Source: an uncultured cyanobacterium (GTDB lineage Bacteria > Cyanobacteriota > Cyanobacteriia > PCC-6307 > Cyanobiaceae). Taken from it: 14,017 bases of DNA. The DNA lies in the NCBI GenBank assembly GCA_903928835.1, contig CAIYSK010000378.1, forward strand, positions 1-14,017. The letters run 5' to 3'. The translations under genes were made by a program, and so were the position numbers. Each line of letters begins with the position of its first letter. Position 1 is the first letter of the stretch. The notes under the pieces were generated by a model. It made no database searches. It worked only from the letters and a program-made list of their open reading frames with translations, and was not told the DNA's origin. This document shows positions 6,068 to 13,488 of the stretch, in pieces.

Positions 6068-6748
6068 TCACCGGTTTGGGTGATTGGCTGCGGCGGCTTG
6101 ACCCTGATCGGCCCATTGCAGAAGGGCAGGCCACTGGCTGATGCGTTCGTACAGCTGCCGGTGACCTTCGGTATTGAGATGCAGGCCATCACCACAGAGC
6201 CACTGCCGCCAGTTGGGATCGCCAAGGAGCCCATCGAGCAGGGGCAAAAACGGCACATCGGCGTCGAGGCAGGCTTCCTCCAGCAGGGCCTCGTAGCGGC
6301 GGATGTCGTCAAGTTGGTACCAAAGAATCTCGGCATAGGGCATGGCAGCTTCATCCACCGGCGCCAGTCCCACAACATGGATTGGTGCCAGGGCCTTGGC
6401 CGTGGCGAGGAGCTGCTTCAAACCAAACAGAAAGCCCTCGGGGTCCAGTTGCTGGCGACCATCGGCCCGACCCACCCGGGCCGCATCGTTGTGGCCGATG
6501 CCGATCAGGATTCCCTGGGGGGTTTGACGCCTCAGTTCGCCGCGGCGGCCCACCTCATCCACCAAGCGGGCGGCCAGGCGCTCCAAGCCATCACCCCGCA
6601 CGCCCAGGTTGTACACGACTGGGCCGTTTGGTCGCTCCATCCAGTGGCGCCTGAGCCGTTCACACCAGCCCCCCTCGCTCGGATCCCCCCAGCCCTGTAC
6701 GCCGCTATCGCCAAGCACCACCAACTTCTTGGGACTGGTCATCACCAT
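6068..6748 (-). CDS. SGNH/GDSL-family hydrolase
   Basis: A serine hydrolase of about 226 residues, probably an esterase, lipase or acyl-thioesterase. Blocks are visible in order: GDS with nucleophile S15 in VVLGDSGVQG (10-19); block II NLGVRGDG (47-54) with the oxyanion glycine G49; block III GIGHND (83-88) with N87, here GHND in place of the common GTND; and block V CGDGLHLNTEGH (185-196) with D187 and H190. There is no signal peptide, so it should be cytoplasmic. The frame is open to a GTG at 6778, but the ATG at 6746-6748 (or 6740-6742) gives the normal start just before the first strand. This start overlaps the end of phnE by 44 nt, implying translational coupling and membership of the phnC-phnE unit. 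The substrate cannot be told from sequence. Confidence 0.88.
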   Translation of the reverse strand: MVMTSPKKLVVLGDSGVQGWGDPSEGGWCERLRRHWMERPNGPVVYNLGVRGDGLERLAARLVDEVGRRGELRRQTPQGILIGIGHNDAARVGRADGRQQLDPEGFLFGLKQLLATAKALAPIHVVGLAPVDEAAMPYAEILWYQLDDIRRYEALLEEACLDADVPFLPLLDGLLGDPNWRQWLCGDGLHLNTEGHRQLYERISQWPALLQWADQGQAAAANHPNR

Positions 6749-8306
6749 GGGCGGTTTCGAGGAGTTGGTGGCGGGCACGGTCGCTCAGATCTTCCCCCAG
6801 CAGGGTCAACGCTGCATAGACGGCAACCAGGGCAAGCAGTTGGTCCCAGGCAAAGGAGCTGAGAGCCTCCAGGAGTTGGCTGCCGAGGCCCGTGGCCCCC
6901 ACCAGACCCACCACCACCGATTCGCGCAAGATCACGTCGGCCCGGTAGGCCCCGTAGGCCAGGTAGGGACGCGCCAGAGCGCTAAAGCGCCCATACAGCA
7001 GGGCCATCCTGGGGCCCGTTCCCCCACTGATCAGGGCCTGTTCAGGAGCCCTGTCTGCGGTTTCGGCGCACTCCAGCAACAACCGGCCCAGGATGCCGAG
7101 GTTGTGGAACCCCAGGGCCAGGGCAGCGGTGGGCACGCCTGGCTTGAGCACAAACAACAGCAACAGGGCTGTCAGGGGGGGCGGCCAGAGCCTGGCGAGC
7201 AACCAGATCCCGCGCACCACGAGTTTGCCCAGGGGCCAGGCCGCCACCAAGAGCAGCAGCAGCGGAGCCCCCCCCACGGCCAGAGCTGCGGCCAGGCCCG
7301 TGAGCACGATGGTGTTGCCCACCAGGGATGGCCAGTTCAATCCCGCTAATTCGGCCCAGTGAGGTGGCCCCATGGGCGGCAGGGCCTGCCATTGCAGCAA
7401 GGCCCCTGGATCGATCTGTTGGCTCTGGGCCACCCACACCAGGAGGGGGATCAACGCCACCCCTAGGGCCACGAGTTCCTGGCCTTGCCGGCCGCTTGCC
7501 ATCACTTTTTTGGTGAAGCGATTCGGCATCGACCACCGGTGGCGGAGCCAGCCCAGCAGGGTTTCGAGCAGCACCATCGCGGCCAGCAGCACCCAAAGGC
7601 CGCTCCACAGCTCCTTGAAGTTCAGCGATTGCAGCGTGAGTCTCAGTTCGGTGCCCAGGCCTCCCAGGCCAAACACGCCCAAGAGGGTCGCACTGCGCAG
7701 GGCACATTCGAGCCGGTAGCTGCTGTAGCTGAGCAGGTGGGGCAACAGCGGCGGTCCCAGGGCCGTGACCAGGGCTGGCCCCCCTGGGGCGCCAGCGGCG
7801 CGTAGGGCGTTGAGGTTGCCCGTCGGCAAGGCGTCGATGAGGTCACTGACAACCCTGGCCACCAGGGCCCCGAAGGGGATGGCAATGGCCACCACGGCCA
7901 CCACGGGTTCAAGCCCCACCAGTTGGAGCAGCAGCAACCCCCAGAGGAGCTCATGGATCGAGCGGGGGATGGCGAGCAGTTTGCGGATCAGGTCCGCCGG
8001 TGCCCCATGGCCGAGCACGGTCCGCCAGACCGTGCGGGAGCTGGCAACGCCCAGGCCCACTCCAAGCACCATGCTCCCCGCCCAGCCGAGCAGGGCCATC
8101 GATGTGGTGGTGCCAAGCCCGCTGATCACCGACTGGATCACCGCCGGATCGAGGGAGGGCTGGGCGGCGGCCAAGGCGAATTGGCCGATCAGCTCCCAAC
8201 CACCGCCGTGGACCAGCTGGGGCAAACCCAGCAGCACCGGGATCAACACCAGGGCTGGCATCAACACCCACAGCGGCGTTGCCGGTCGCAGGGAGGTGCT
8301 TCTCAA
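6705..8306 (-). CDS. phnE: Phosphonate/phosphite ABC transporter permease, tandem double-domain PhnE
   Basis: Inner-membrane permease of 533 residues, about twice a usual PhnE (around 270). It holds two MetI-like permease halves in one chain. Each half ends in a corresponding cytoplasmic coupling (EAA-like) segment: NALRAAGAPGGPALVTALGP (166-185) followed by RSATLLGVFGLGGLG (204-218), and QALISGGTGPRMALLYGRF (423-441) followed by RESVVVGLVGATGLG (461-475). The halves are joined by a hydrophilic linker around 253-278 (RHRWSMPNRFTKKVMASGRQ). A single chain could therefore form the whole channel. The start is a TTG whose last two bases overlap the TGA of phnC (TTGA, 4-nt overlap), giving tight coupling. 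It is followed by the overlapping SGNH hydrolase gene. The fusion is clearly seen; the substrate class follows from the neighbouring phnC and the phnD at 10508. Confidence 0.88.
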   Translation of the reverse strand: MRSTSLRPATPLWVLMPALVLIPVLLGLPQLVHGGGWELIGQFALAAAQPSLDPAVIQSVISGLGTTTSMALLGWAGSMVLGVGLGVASSRTVWRTVLGHGAPADLIRKLLAIPRSIHELLWGLLLLQLVGLEPVVAVVAIAIPFGALVARVVSDLIDALPTGNLNALRAAGAPGGPALVTALGPPLLPHLLSYSSYRLECALRSATLLGVFGLGGLGTELRLTLQSLNFKELWSGLWVLLAAMVLLETLLGWLRHRWSMPNRFTKKVMASGRQGQELVALGVALIPLLVWVAQSQQIDPGALLQWQALPPMGPPHWAELAGLNWPSLVGNTIVLTGLAAALAVGGAPLLLLLVAAWPLGKLVVRGIWLLARLWPPPLTALLLLFVLKPGVPTAALALGFHNLGILGRLLLECAETADRAPEQALISGGTGPRMALLYGRFSALARPYLAYGAYRADVILRESVVVGLVGATGLGSQLLEALSSFAWDQLLALVAVYAALTLLGEDLSDRARHQLLETAHGDDQSQEVGGAWR

Positions 8307-9094
8307 AGGCTGCTGGCATAGAGCGCCGTCAGCTGGTCTTGGCCGAGTTGATCCACCGGTTGATCGAACAGTACCCGTCCAGCCCGCAGGCCCACCACCC
8401 GATCGAAGCCGCCCAAGAGATCCGGCCGATGCAAGCTCATCACCAGGGCCCGAGGTGCCCTGGTGTAGTCCAGCAACAGGGCTAGGAGTTCCTCCGCGAG
8501 CCTGGGGTCGAGGCTGGCAAGCGGCTCGTCGGCAAGTACGAGTAAGGGCTCTTGTCGCAGGAGCCGGGCGATGGCCACGCGCTGGCGTTGGCCACCGGAG
8601 AGGGACCCCACGGGCCGATCCAGAAGGGCCTGATCCAGATCAAGCCTTTCCAGGGCAGCGGCGCAAGGCCCAGTCTCGAGGGGCAGCAGCAGGTTGAGCA
8701 GGGCCTTGGGCCATCCCCATTGGGCAAGCCTGGCCCCATTGAGGTTTTGCTGCACTGTGAGTTCTTCGATCAGGCGCAGGTCCTGCCAGAGGGTGCCAAT
8801 GCGGGCCTGTTGACGGCGGCGCTGGCGTCGGCTTTTGGCTGGTGGTGACCCTTGCCAGAGCACGGTGCCGGCATTGGGTTTAATCAACCCATTGGCCACC
8901 GCCAGCAGGCTGCTTTTCCCCGCCCCGCTGGCCCCAATCAGGGCAACCCGTTCCCCGGGCTGGATGTTGAGCTTGATGGCCTCGAGGCGCCGTTGACCCT
9001 TGCCGGCCAGATCGATGCCCTGCAGCTCAAGCAAGGCAGGGCTCGGGTGGCTTGGGCTGCCTGCGCTGTCAGCCTCTAGCGTCTGACGGATCAC
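8303..9094 (-). CDS. phnC: Phosphonate/phosphite ABC transporter ATPase PhnC
   Basis: The ATP-binding subunit that powers import through PhnE. It has 263 residues with Walker A GASGAGKS (54-61), Q-loop Q104 in TLWQDLRLIEELTVQQN, signature LSGGQRQRVAIARLL (165-179), Walker B LLVLADEP (184-191), D-loop SLD and the switch histidine H222. The Q-loop context and overall length fit PhnC-type ATPases. The start is a GTG at 9092-9094; residues 1-20 are Ser/Pro-rich and unlike the family, so translation could begin later. Only 15 bp separate it from the divergent antiporter gene, so its promoter must lie within the antiporter coding region or the starts are misplaced. No Pho-box-like TTAAC repeat was seen upstream. 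Assignment as PhnC rather than another importer ATPase rests on the adjacent phnE. Confidence 0.87.
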   Translation of the reverse strand: MIRQTLEADSAGSPSHPSPALLELQGIDLAGKGQRRLEAIKLNIQPGERVALIGASGAGKSSLLAVANGLIKPNAGTVLWQGSPPAKSRRQRRRQQARIGTLWQDLRLIEELTVQQNLNGARLAQWGWPKALLNLLLPLETGPCAAALERLDLDQALLDRPVGSLSGGQRQRVAIARLLRQEPLLVLADEPLASLDPRLAEELLALLLDYTRAPRALVMSLHRPDLLGGFDRVVGLRAGRVLFDQPVDQLGQDQLTALYASSL

Positions 9095-9109
9095 GGCCAG
9101 CTTGCGGGA

Positions 9110-10480
9110 ATGGATCTAGGTAGCGTTCCATCCTGCCTTTTGGCCTTCCAATCCGGTGCCCATGCTCCAGGCACGCTGTTGCCAAAAGGATTTTTCCTCT
9201 TCCTTGGCCTTCTTTATCTTCTGGCGTTGGCTGCGGATCGCTGGGCGACCCGGTTGGGGGTACCTGCCGCCTTAACGGTCCTGCTGGTGGGCCTTGTGGT
9301 GAATGTGAAGGGTGTCGATGTTTTATCGATCGACCAGGCCGAGGTCGAGACCCTGCATGTGATCAGCCTGGCGCTGCTTTTGTTTTATGCAGGCCTGAAA
9401 ACAGACCTGCGCCGTATCCGAGGTCACCTCACCTTTGCCCTGTTGCTCTCGACTGTGGGAGTGGTGGTGACCCTCTTTTTGCTTGGCTTTTGGCTGGTCT
9501 GGCTGGGTTCGCCAGGGGGCGACCTTCTGGCCATGGGCTGGCATCAGCGAATGCCCTGGGGTGCTGCCTTGCTCACGGCAGCCTGCTTGATGGCCACCGA
9601 TGGCTCTGCCACCGAAGACCTGCTGCAGTCGCTGAGGCGGTGGTTGCCCAGCAATGTCAGTGACGTGCTGCAGTTCGAAGCTGCCCTTAGCAATTTGGCG
9701 GCCATCCTTTGCTTCGGATTGATCGCGGCCTTTTTCCAGGATCAGGCCCATGGCGGCCATGGCGATCTCCATGCCGCCTATGGCACGGGAGTTGGTCACG
9801 CGTTGCTCAACGTGCTGAAGCACCTCTTGGCTGGTGTCCTGGCAGGACTTCTGGTGGGCCTCGGCGCCAGCGTGTTGATCGATCGCTTGCTTCGTGAGCA
9901 TTCCCAGCTGCTGGTTCTGGCCATATCCGTGGCTTTTGTGGCCTACGGATTGGGCAATGTGTTTGGCGGCGGCGGGATCGTGGCGGTCTATGTCTGCGGT
10001 CTGTTGATGAGCAACTGGCACTACCGCGATTCGTGGGTCAATCACGAGGCGTTGCAGAAGGTGTTGCTGCCGTTTAATACCTTGGCTGAATACACAATCC
10101 TGTTGTTGCTTGCCTTTTTGGTGCGCCCAGAGCAACTCCTCAGAATCTTGCCCTTTGGGCTAGCCACAGCCCTGATCCTCTTGATCGTGGTTCGTCCTTT
10201 GGCCGTACTGATCCTTCATCGCTCGAGCCAGATGAAGCGTGGGGCCCTGCTGGCTATTTCGTTCTGTGGTGTGCGAGCGGCGGTGCCCCTGGCCCTGTCC
10301 TTGAGCCTGGTATTTGAGGTACCGGAATTGCGCGGGGTGAGCTCTGCAGCAGCAGAGTCATTAGGGGAAAACTTGGCTTCGGTGGTTTTTATCGTGATCC
10401 TTGTGGATCTGGTGATCCAGGGCCTGCTGGCCAGGCCCCTAGTGCGAAGAATGGCCCCGATGGTCGTCCAAAGCCCATGA
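9110..10480 (+). CDS. CPA1-like monovalent cation/proton antiporter with altered ion-site motifs
   Basis: A membrane protein of 456 residues with about 12 hydrophobic segments, most similar in pattern to NhaP/NhaP2-type CPA1 exchangers that swap Na+ or K+ for H+ across the membrane. Landmarks are LLLFYAGLKTDLRRIR (89-104), CLMATDGSATEDLL (159-172), FEAALSNLAAI (189-199), GGGGIVAVYVCGLLMS (286-301) and the C-terminal CGVRAAVPLALSLSL (386-400). CPA1 proteins normally show TDP and, about 30 residues on, ESxxND; here these are TDGS (163-166) and EAALSNL (190-196), so the expected acidic residue after N195 is a leucine. A loop near 214-230 is rich in His and Gly. The ATG at 9110 gives an amino end with some extra residues before the first helix at about 28. 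It diverges from phnC and converges on phnD (27 bp). Confidence 0.83.
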   Translation: MDLGSVPSCLLAFQSGAHAPGTLLPKGFFLFLGLLYLLALAADRWATRLGVPAALTVLLVGLVVNVKGVDVLSIDQAEVETLHVISLALLLFYAGLKTDLRRIRGHLTFALLLSTVGVVVTLFLLGFWLVWLGSPGGDLLAMGWHQRMPWGAALLTAACLMATDGSATEDLLQSLRRWLPSNVSDVLQFEAALSNLAAILCFGLIAAFFQDQAHGGHGDLHAAYGTGVGHALLNVLKHLLAGVLAGLLVGLGASVLIDRLLREHSQLLVLAISVAFVAYGLGNVFGGGGIVAVYVCGLLMSNWHYRDSWVNHEALQKVLLPFNTLAEYTILLLLAFLVRPEQLLRILPFGLATALILLIVVRPLAVLILHRSSQMKRGALLAISFCGVRAAVPLALSLSLVFEVPELRGVSSAAAESLGENLASVVFIVILVDLVIQGLLARPLVRRMAPMVVQSP

Positions 10481-10507
10481 TTTAGGCCTTGGACTAGCGG
10501 GCTCTGA

Positions 10508-11455
10508 TCAGCGTATTTTGCCGATTTGCCGACCCACTTGCTCAATCTTTTTGTAATCGCTCCCGTTGACATTGGTGAACTGTTGGGCACCAAATAACTT
10601 CAGGATTTGCTTTTGCTCGGGATCAGTTGGGCGCCAGCTGATGATTGCCTTGGACAGCTTGGAGGTGAAACCTTTGCCAAAGCTTTGATCCAGATTTGGC
10701 TGGGCTAGCCACAGGTAATCGGGGTAAGAACTGGTGCGCCAAATCACTTCAACCTTGTTGCGGTTGACCTTGCCGTTGCGGAGGTTCGATTTCCAAACCT
10801 GTTCATTCACGGCGCCAGCTTCGTACGCCCCGCTTTGGACCAAGGCGATGGTGGCGTCATGGCTGCCGCTGAAGCCAGGGGCTCCGCCGGCAAAATCACT
10901 CAATTTCACGCCCGCCTGGCTGAGAAAGTATTGGGGCATGAGGCGCCCTGATGTGGAGCTTTCAGATCCGAAGGTGAAACGCTTGCCCTTGAGTTCGCTT
11001 AGCCCCTGAACGTTGCGGACCGGCTTGAGGCCACTGGCGGTGTTGGCGATGAACACCGAATAGAACTGGGCATCGATATCCCGTTGGGCAATCATGCGTG
11101 CCCCTGGCTTGAGCAGGGTGGCCTGCACGCCGGTGAGGCCACCAAACCAAACCACATCCAGATTGCCGGTGCGGAAGGCACTTACCGCAGCCGAGTAGTC
11201 GGTGACAGGCACGTACTTGACGGTCACCCCGAGTTGCTGGGAGAGCTCATTGGCGACGAGCCCGTAGAGCCGATTCAGCTTTTCTGGATTTTGATCAGGG
11301 ATCGCACCGATGCGCAGCACGGGTTTCTGCACCTCTGCACGAGCTGGAGCAAGGCCAATGGGGCTCAGTTGCGTTCGATTCAGGGCTGGCAGGGTGGGTA
11401 GGAGGGCCAGCGACAGGCCAACGGCAACGGCGGTGAAGCGGGCAGGAATGCGCAT
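10508..11455 (-). CDS. phnD: Periplasmic phosphonate/phosphite-binding protein, PhnD1-like
   Basis: The receptor of the phn importer, 315 residues. A signal peptide runs from MRIPARFTAVAVGLSLALL to a likely cleavage after ARA (38-40); no lipobox cysteine is present, so it should be soluble in the periplasm. The mature protein begins with LRIGAIPDQNPEKLNRLYG (47-65). Ligand-site landmarks are ESSTSGR (165-171) with the S-T-S loop, SGSHD (196-200) with H199, and SYPDYLW (243-249) with D246, comparable to the phosphonate-binding residues described for E. coli PhnD. Prochlorococcus PhnD1 is reported to bind phosphite tightly, so phosphite is a plausible ligand. It is separated from phnC-phnE by the antiporter on the opposite strand and follows the aminotransferase gene by 66 bp. 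The family is very likely, the ligand is inferred. Confidence 0.9.
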   Translation of the reverse strand: MRIPARFTAVAVGLSLALLPTLPALNRTQLSPIGLAPARAEVQKPVLRIGAIPDQNPEKLNRLYGLVANELSQQLGVTVKYVPVTDYSAAVSAFRTGNLDVVWFGGLTGVQATLLKPGARMIAQRDIDAQFYSVFIANTASGLKPVRNVQGLSELKGKRFTFGSESSTSGRLMPQYFLSQAGVKLSDFAGGAPGFSGSHDATIALVQSGAYEAGAVNEQVWKSNLRNGKVNRNKVEVIWRTSSYPDYLWLAQPNLDQSFGKGFTSKLSKAIISWRPTDPEQKQILKLFGAQQFTNVNGSDYKKIEQVGRQIGKIR

Positions 11456-11521
11456 GGAATCAGAACGGTTCAGGCGGAAATGGGATAGGGGATTGTCGCC
11501 AACGAGGGTGGCAAGGAAGCC

Positions 11522-12700
11522 CTAAAGGGAGCCGAGAAAGCGCTGAAGGCGCTCGAGGCCATCCTGGATGGTGGCAGGCGACGCTGCACAGGAGAGGCGG
11601 ATGCAGCGGTCGTCGCCAAAGGCAACCCCCGGCACCACAGCTAGGCCCACCTCGTCGAGCAGCCGATTGCAGAGGGTTATCGAATCCAGCCCAAAATGGC
11701 TCACATCTGGGAACGCGTAGAAAGCCCCTTCTGGGGCCATGAGCTTCAGGCCCTCCATGGCCATCAGCCCTTCAGTGAGCAGGCGGCGGCGCACGTTGAA
11801 CTCGGCAGCCATGGCGTAAACACACTGCCTGGAGCCGCTGATGGCCGCCAAGGCACCGAATTGGGCGAAGGTGCACACATTGCTGGTGGTCTGGCTTTGC
11901 AGGGCGCTGGCGGCGGCAATCACCTCTTGGGCTCCGGCCAGCCAGCCGATGCGCCAGCCCGTCATGGCCCAGCCCTTGGCAAAGCCATTCACGGTGAAGA
12001 TGCGGTCGGCGAGATCGGGGGCCACTGCCGCAAAGCTGTGGTGGGTATGGCCTGGTGCTAAGAGAAATTCGTAGATCTCGTCGCACACCACGAGCACCTG
12101 GGGATGGCGGCGCAAGACGTTGGCAATCGCTTCCATTTCGGCTCGGCTGAGCACCATGCCCGTGGGATTGCTCGGGCTATTGAGCACGAGCAGCCGGCTC
12201 GCTGGGGTGATGGCCGCCTCCAGTTCCCCGGGCTTGAGCCGGAAGCCTTGGTCGGCATCACTGGGCAGTTCTTTCACTGAAGCCCCAGCCATCCGGGCAA
12301 TCTCGGGGTAGCTCAGCCAGTAGGGGGCTGGAAGCAGCACCTCATCTCCAGGGCCGAGCAGCACCTGAAAGAGGTTGTAAAGGGCCTGCTTGCCGCCATT
12401 GGTGACCAGCACTTGAGCCGCCGTGGTGGGGACGTGGTTTTCCTGGCTGAATTTGGCGGCGATCGCCTCGCGCAAGGCCGGTTCCCCGGCGGCTGGTCCG
12501 TAGCGGGTTTGGCCCCCATCCAGGGCTTTGATGGCGGCGGCACGGATGAATTCCGGCGTGTCGAAATCCGGTTCGCCCGCACTCAGACTGCAGACATCGG
12601 CCCCACCGGCGCGCAATTGTTTGGCCTTGGCAGCGATGGCCAGGGTTAGCGAAGGCTGGAGAGCCTTGGCTCGATCGGAGAGCAGGCCCCTATCCGGCAT
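11522..12700 (-). CDS. PLP-dependent class I aminotransferase, aspartate aminotransferase type
   Basis: A 392-residue fold-type I enzyme that would transfer the amino group between aspartate and 2-oxoglutarate, linking the citric acid cycle to amino acid synthesis. The PLP-binding lysine is K242 in NGFAKGWAMTGWRIGW (238-253). Other family residues are N178 in LNSPSNPTG, D207 and Y210 in CDEIYEF, R250 and the substrate-carboxylate arginine R368 in CIRLS. The N-terminal VCSLSAGEPDFDTPE (36-50) is typical of the subgroup Ib aspartate/prephenate aminotransferases. Full length is intact. It shares orientation with phnD downstream (66 bp) and diverges from the glycosylase gene across 133 bp. Aspartate specificity, or dual aspartate/prephenate use, is inferred from subgroup resemblance only. 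Confidence 0.92.
   Translation of the reverse strand: MPDRGLLSDRAKALQPSLTLAIAAKAKQLRAGGADVCSLSAGEPDFDTPEFIRAAAIKALDGGQTRYGPAAGEPALREAIAAKFSQENHVPTTAAQVLVTNGGKQALYNLFQVLLGPGDEVLLPAPYWLSYPEIARMAGASVKELPSDADQGFRLKPGELEAAITPASRLLVLNSPSNPTGMVLSRAEMEAIANVLRRHPQVLVVCDEIYEFLLAPGHTHHSFAAVAPDLADRIFTVNGFAKGWAMTGWRIGWLAGAQEVIAAASALQSQTTSNVCTFAQFGALAAISGSRQCVYAMAAEFNVRRRLLTEGLMAMEGLKLMAPEGAFYAFPDVSHFGLDSITLCNRLLDEVGLAVVPGVAFGDDRCIRLSCAASPATIQDGLERLQRFLGSL
12459..12466. repeat. HIP1 octamer palindrome
   Basis: GCGATCGC inside the aminotransferase gene is the Highly Iterated Palindrome 1 found over-represented in many cyanobacterial genomes. I found only this one copy, so it is weak support for a cyanobacterial source. 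Confidence 0.45.
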
Positions 12701-12752
12701 GGTTCACGGGGGCCGGCATGGGGCAATGGCCGGCTACGGGTGGCGCGGCATG
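12694..12752. repeat. Repeated CCGGCATGG units upstream of the aminotransferase gene
   Basis: CCGGCATGG occurs at 12694-12702, where it includes the aminotransferase start codon, and again exactly at 12713-12721. Partial copies follow: CCGGC at 12730-12734 and CGGCATG at 12746-12752. Two of the copies, GCCGGC at 12712-12717 and 12729-12734, are also an inverted repeat with a 11-nt spacer. The spacing of 16-19 bp is irregular. This may be a local duplication or a regulatory site; no known operator is recognised. Confidence 0.35.
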
Positions 12753-12753
12753 A

Positions 12754-12783
12754 GCTATGCAACCACTTTGCCGCACGCTTCAA
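12754..12783 (-). promoter_or_regulatory. Weak candidate promoter for the aminotransferase gene
   Basis: Read on the minus strand, TTGAAG (12783-12778, four of six matches to TTGACA) and CATAGC (12759-12754, three of six to TATAAT) are 18 bp apart and lie about 55 bp before the start codon. The spacing is acceptable, the hexamers are poor. Confidence 0.22.
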
Positions 12784-12833
12784 CCCGGCGGCGTTCATCC
12801 CTACACCAAATTTCCAACCAAAAATTCCTACCC

Positions 12834-13457
12834 ATGGCCCATCCCCAAGCCCTCGCTTCGGCGCCCGATTGGGCGGCTTTCGCCACGGCTTGTGGGGCCT
12901 GCACCCGCTGCGGCCTCAGCACCGCTCGCCAGCAGGTGGTGATCAGTCGGGGCCACCATCAGGCCCGCTTGATGTTGATTGGGGAAGCGCCAGGTGCCAC
13001 GGAAGATGCGATGGGGGAGCCTTTTGTGGGCCGCTCCGGTCAAGTGCTCGACCAGCTTTTGGCTGAAGCCGGCCTCGATCGAAGCCGGGATGTCTACCTG
13101 GGCAACGTGGTGAAGTGCCGCCCCCCTGACAACCGCAAGCCCCGGGCTGCGGAACTGGCTGCCTGTCGTCCTTGGCTCGACCAACAAATTGCCTGGGTCG
13201 ATCCCCCCTTGATTGGCTTGCTGGGAGCTACGGCCCTGGCGGGGGTGATGGGGGTGAAGTCGGGCTTGACCCAGCTACGGGGCCAATGGCTGGCGGGCGA
13301 GGGGCCGGTGCTTGGCGGTCGCCTGCTGATACCCCTCTTCCATCCCTCCTATCTGCTTCGCAATCCATCGCTGGCTGAGGGCAAGCCGAAGTGGCTGACC
13401 CGGGAGGATCTTCGCGGTGCTGCCGCCCGACTTCGCCAATTGCCCGCTTCCCTGTGA
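12834..13457 (+). CDS. Uracil-DNA glycosylase, iron-sulfur family 4 type
   Basis: A 207-residue DNA repair enzyme that removes uracil from DNA. Motif [20 protein letters not shown] (50-69) is the hallmark of the family 4 (UDGa) active site, and HPSYLLR (170-176) is the second motif. Four cysteines suitable for a 4Fe-4S cluster are present: C23 and C26 (CxxC), C95 and C111 (15 residues between). The open frame reaches back to 12528 across the aminotransferase gene, but the ATG at 12834 gives a normal N-terminus ([16 protein letters not shown]), so it is chosen; no clear Shine-Dalgarno sequence precedes it. It is followed by ispG after 31 bp on the same strand. Some members of this superfamily are annotated as phage DNA polymerase-related, but the motifs support a true glycosylase. 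Confidence 0.9.
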   Translation: MAHPQALASAPDWAAFATACGACTRCGLSTARQQVVISRGHHQARLMLIGEAPGATEDAMGEPFVGRSGQVLDQLLAEAGLDRSRDVYLGNVVKCRPPDNRKPRAAELAACRPWLDQQIAWVDPPLIGLLGATALAGVMGVKSGLTQLRGQWLAGEGPVLGGRLLIPLFHPSYLLRNPSLAEGKPKWLTREDLRGAAARLRQLPASL

Positions 13458-13488
13458 CAGGCTTGGCCCATCCGCAGGTCTCTTCACC

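Noticed and set aside
6038..6862. 274-residue plus-strand frame opposite the SGNH hydrolase
   Set aside because: The minus-strand frame has complete SGNH blocks; this one shows no domain.
7765..8697. 310-residue plus-strand frame opposite phnE and phnC
   Set aside because: It spans the junction of two real overlapping genes and is rich in Pro/Arg/Ser, as expected of a shadow frame.
9323..10135. 270-residue minus-strand frame opposite the antiporter
   Set aside because: Gln/His-rich shadow of a hydrophobic protein gene; no domain.
11456..11475. Pho-box-like pair upstream of phnD (CTGAACC and CTGATTCC on the minus strand)
   Set aside because: The copies differ from the cyanobacterial TTAAC-type consensus, are 10 rather than 11 bp apart, and touch the start codon, so they are not in a position to activate a promoter.
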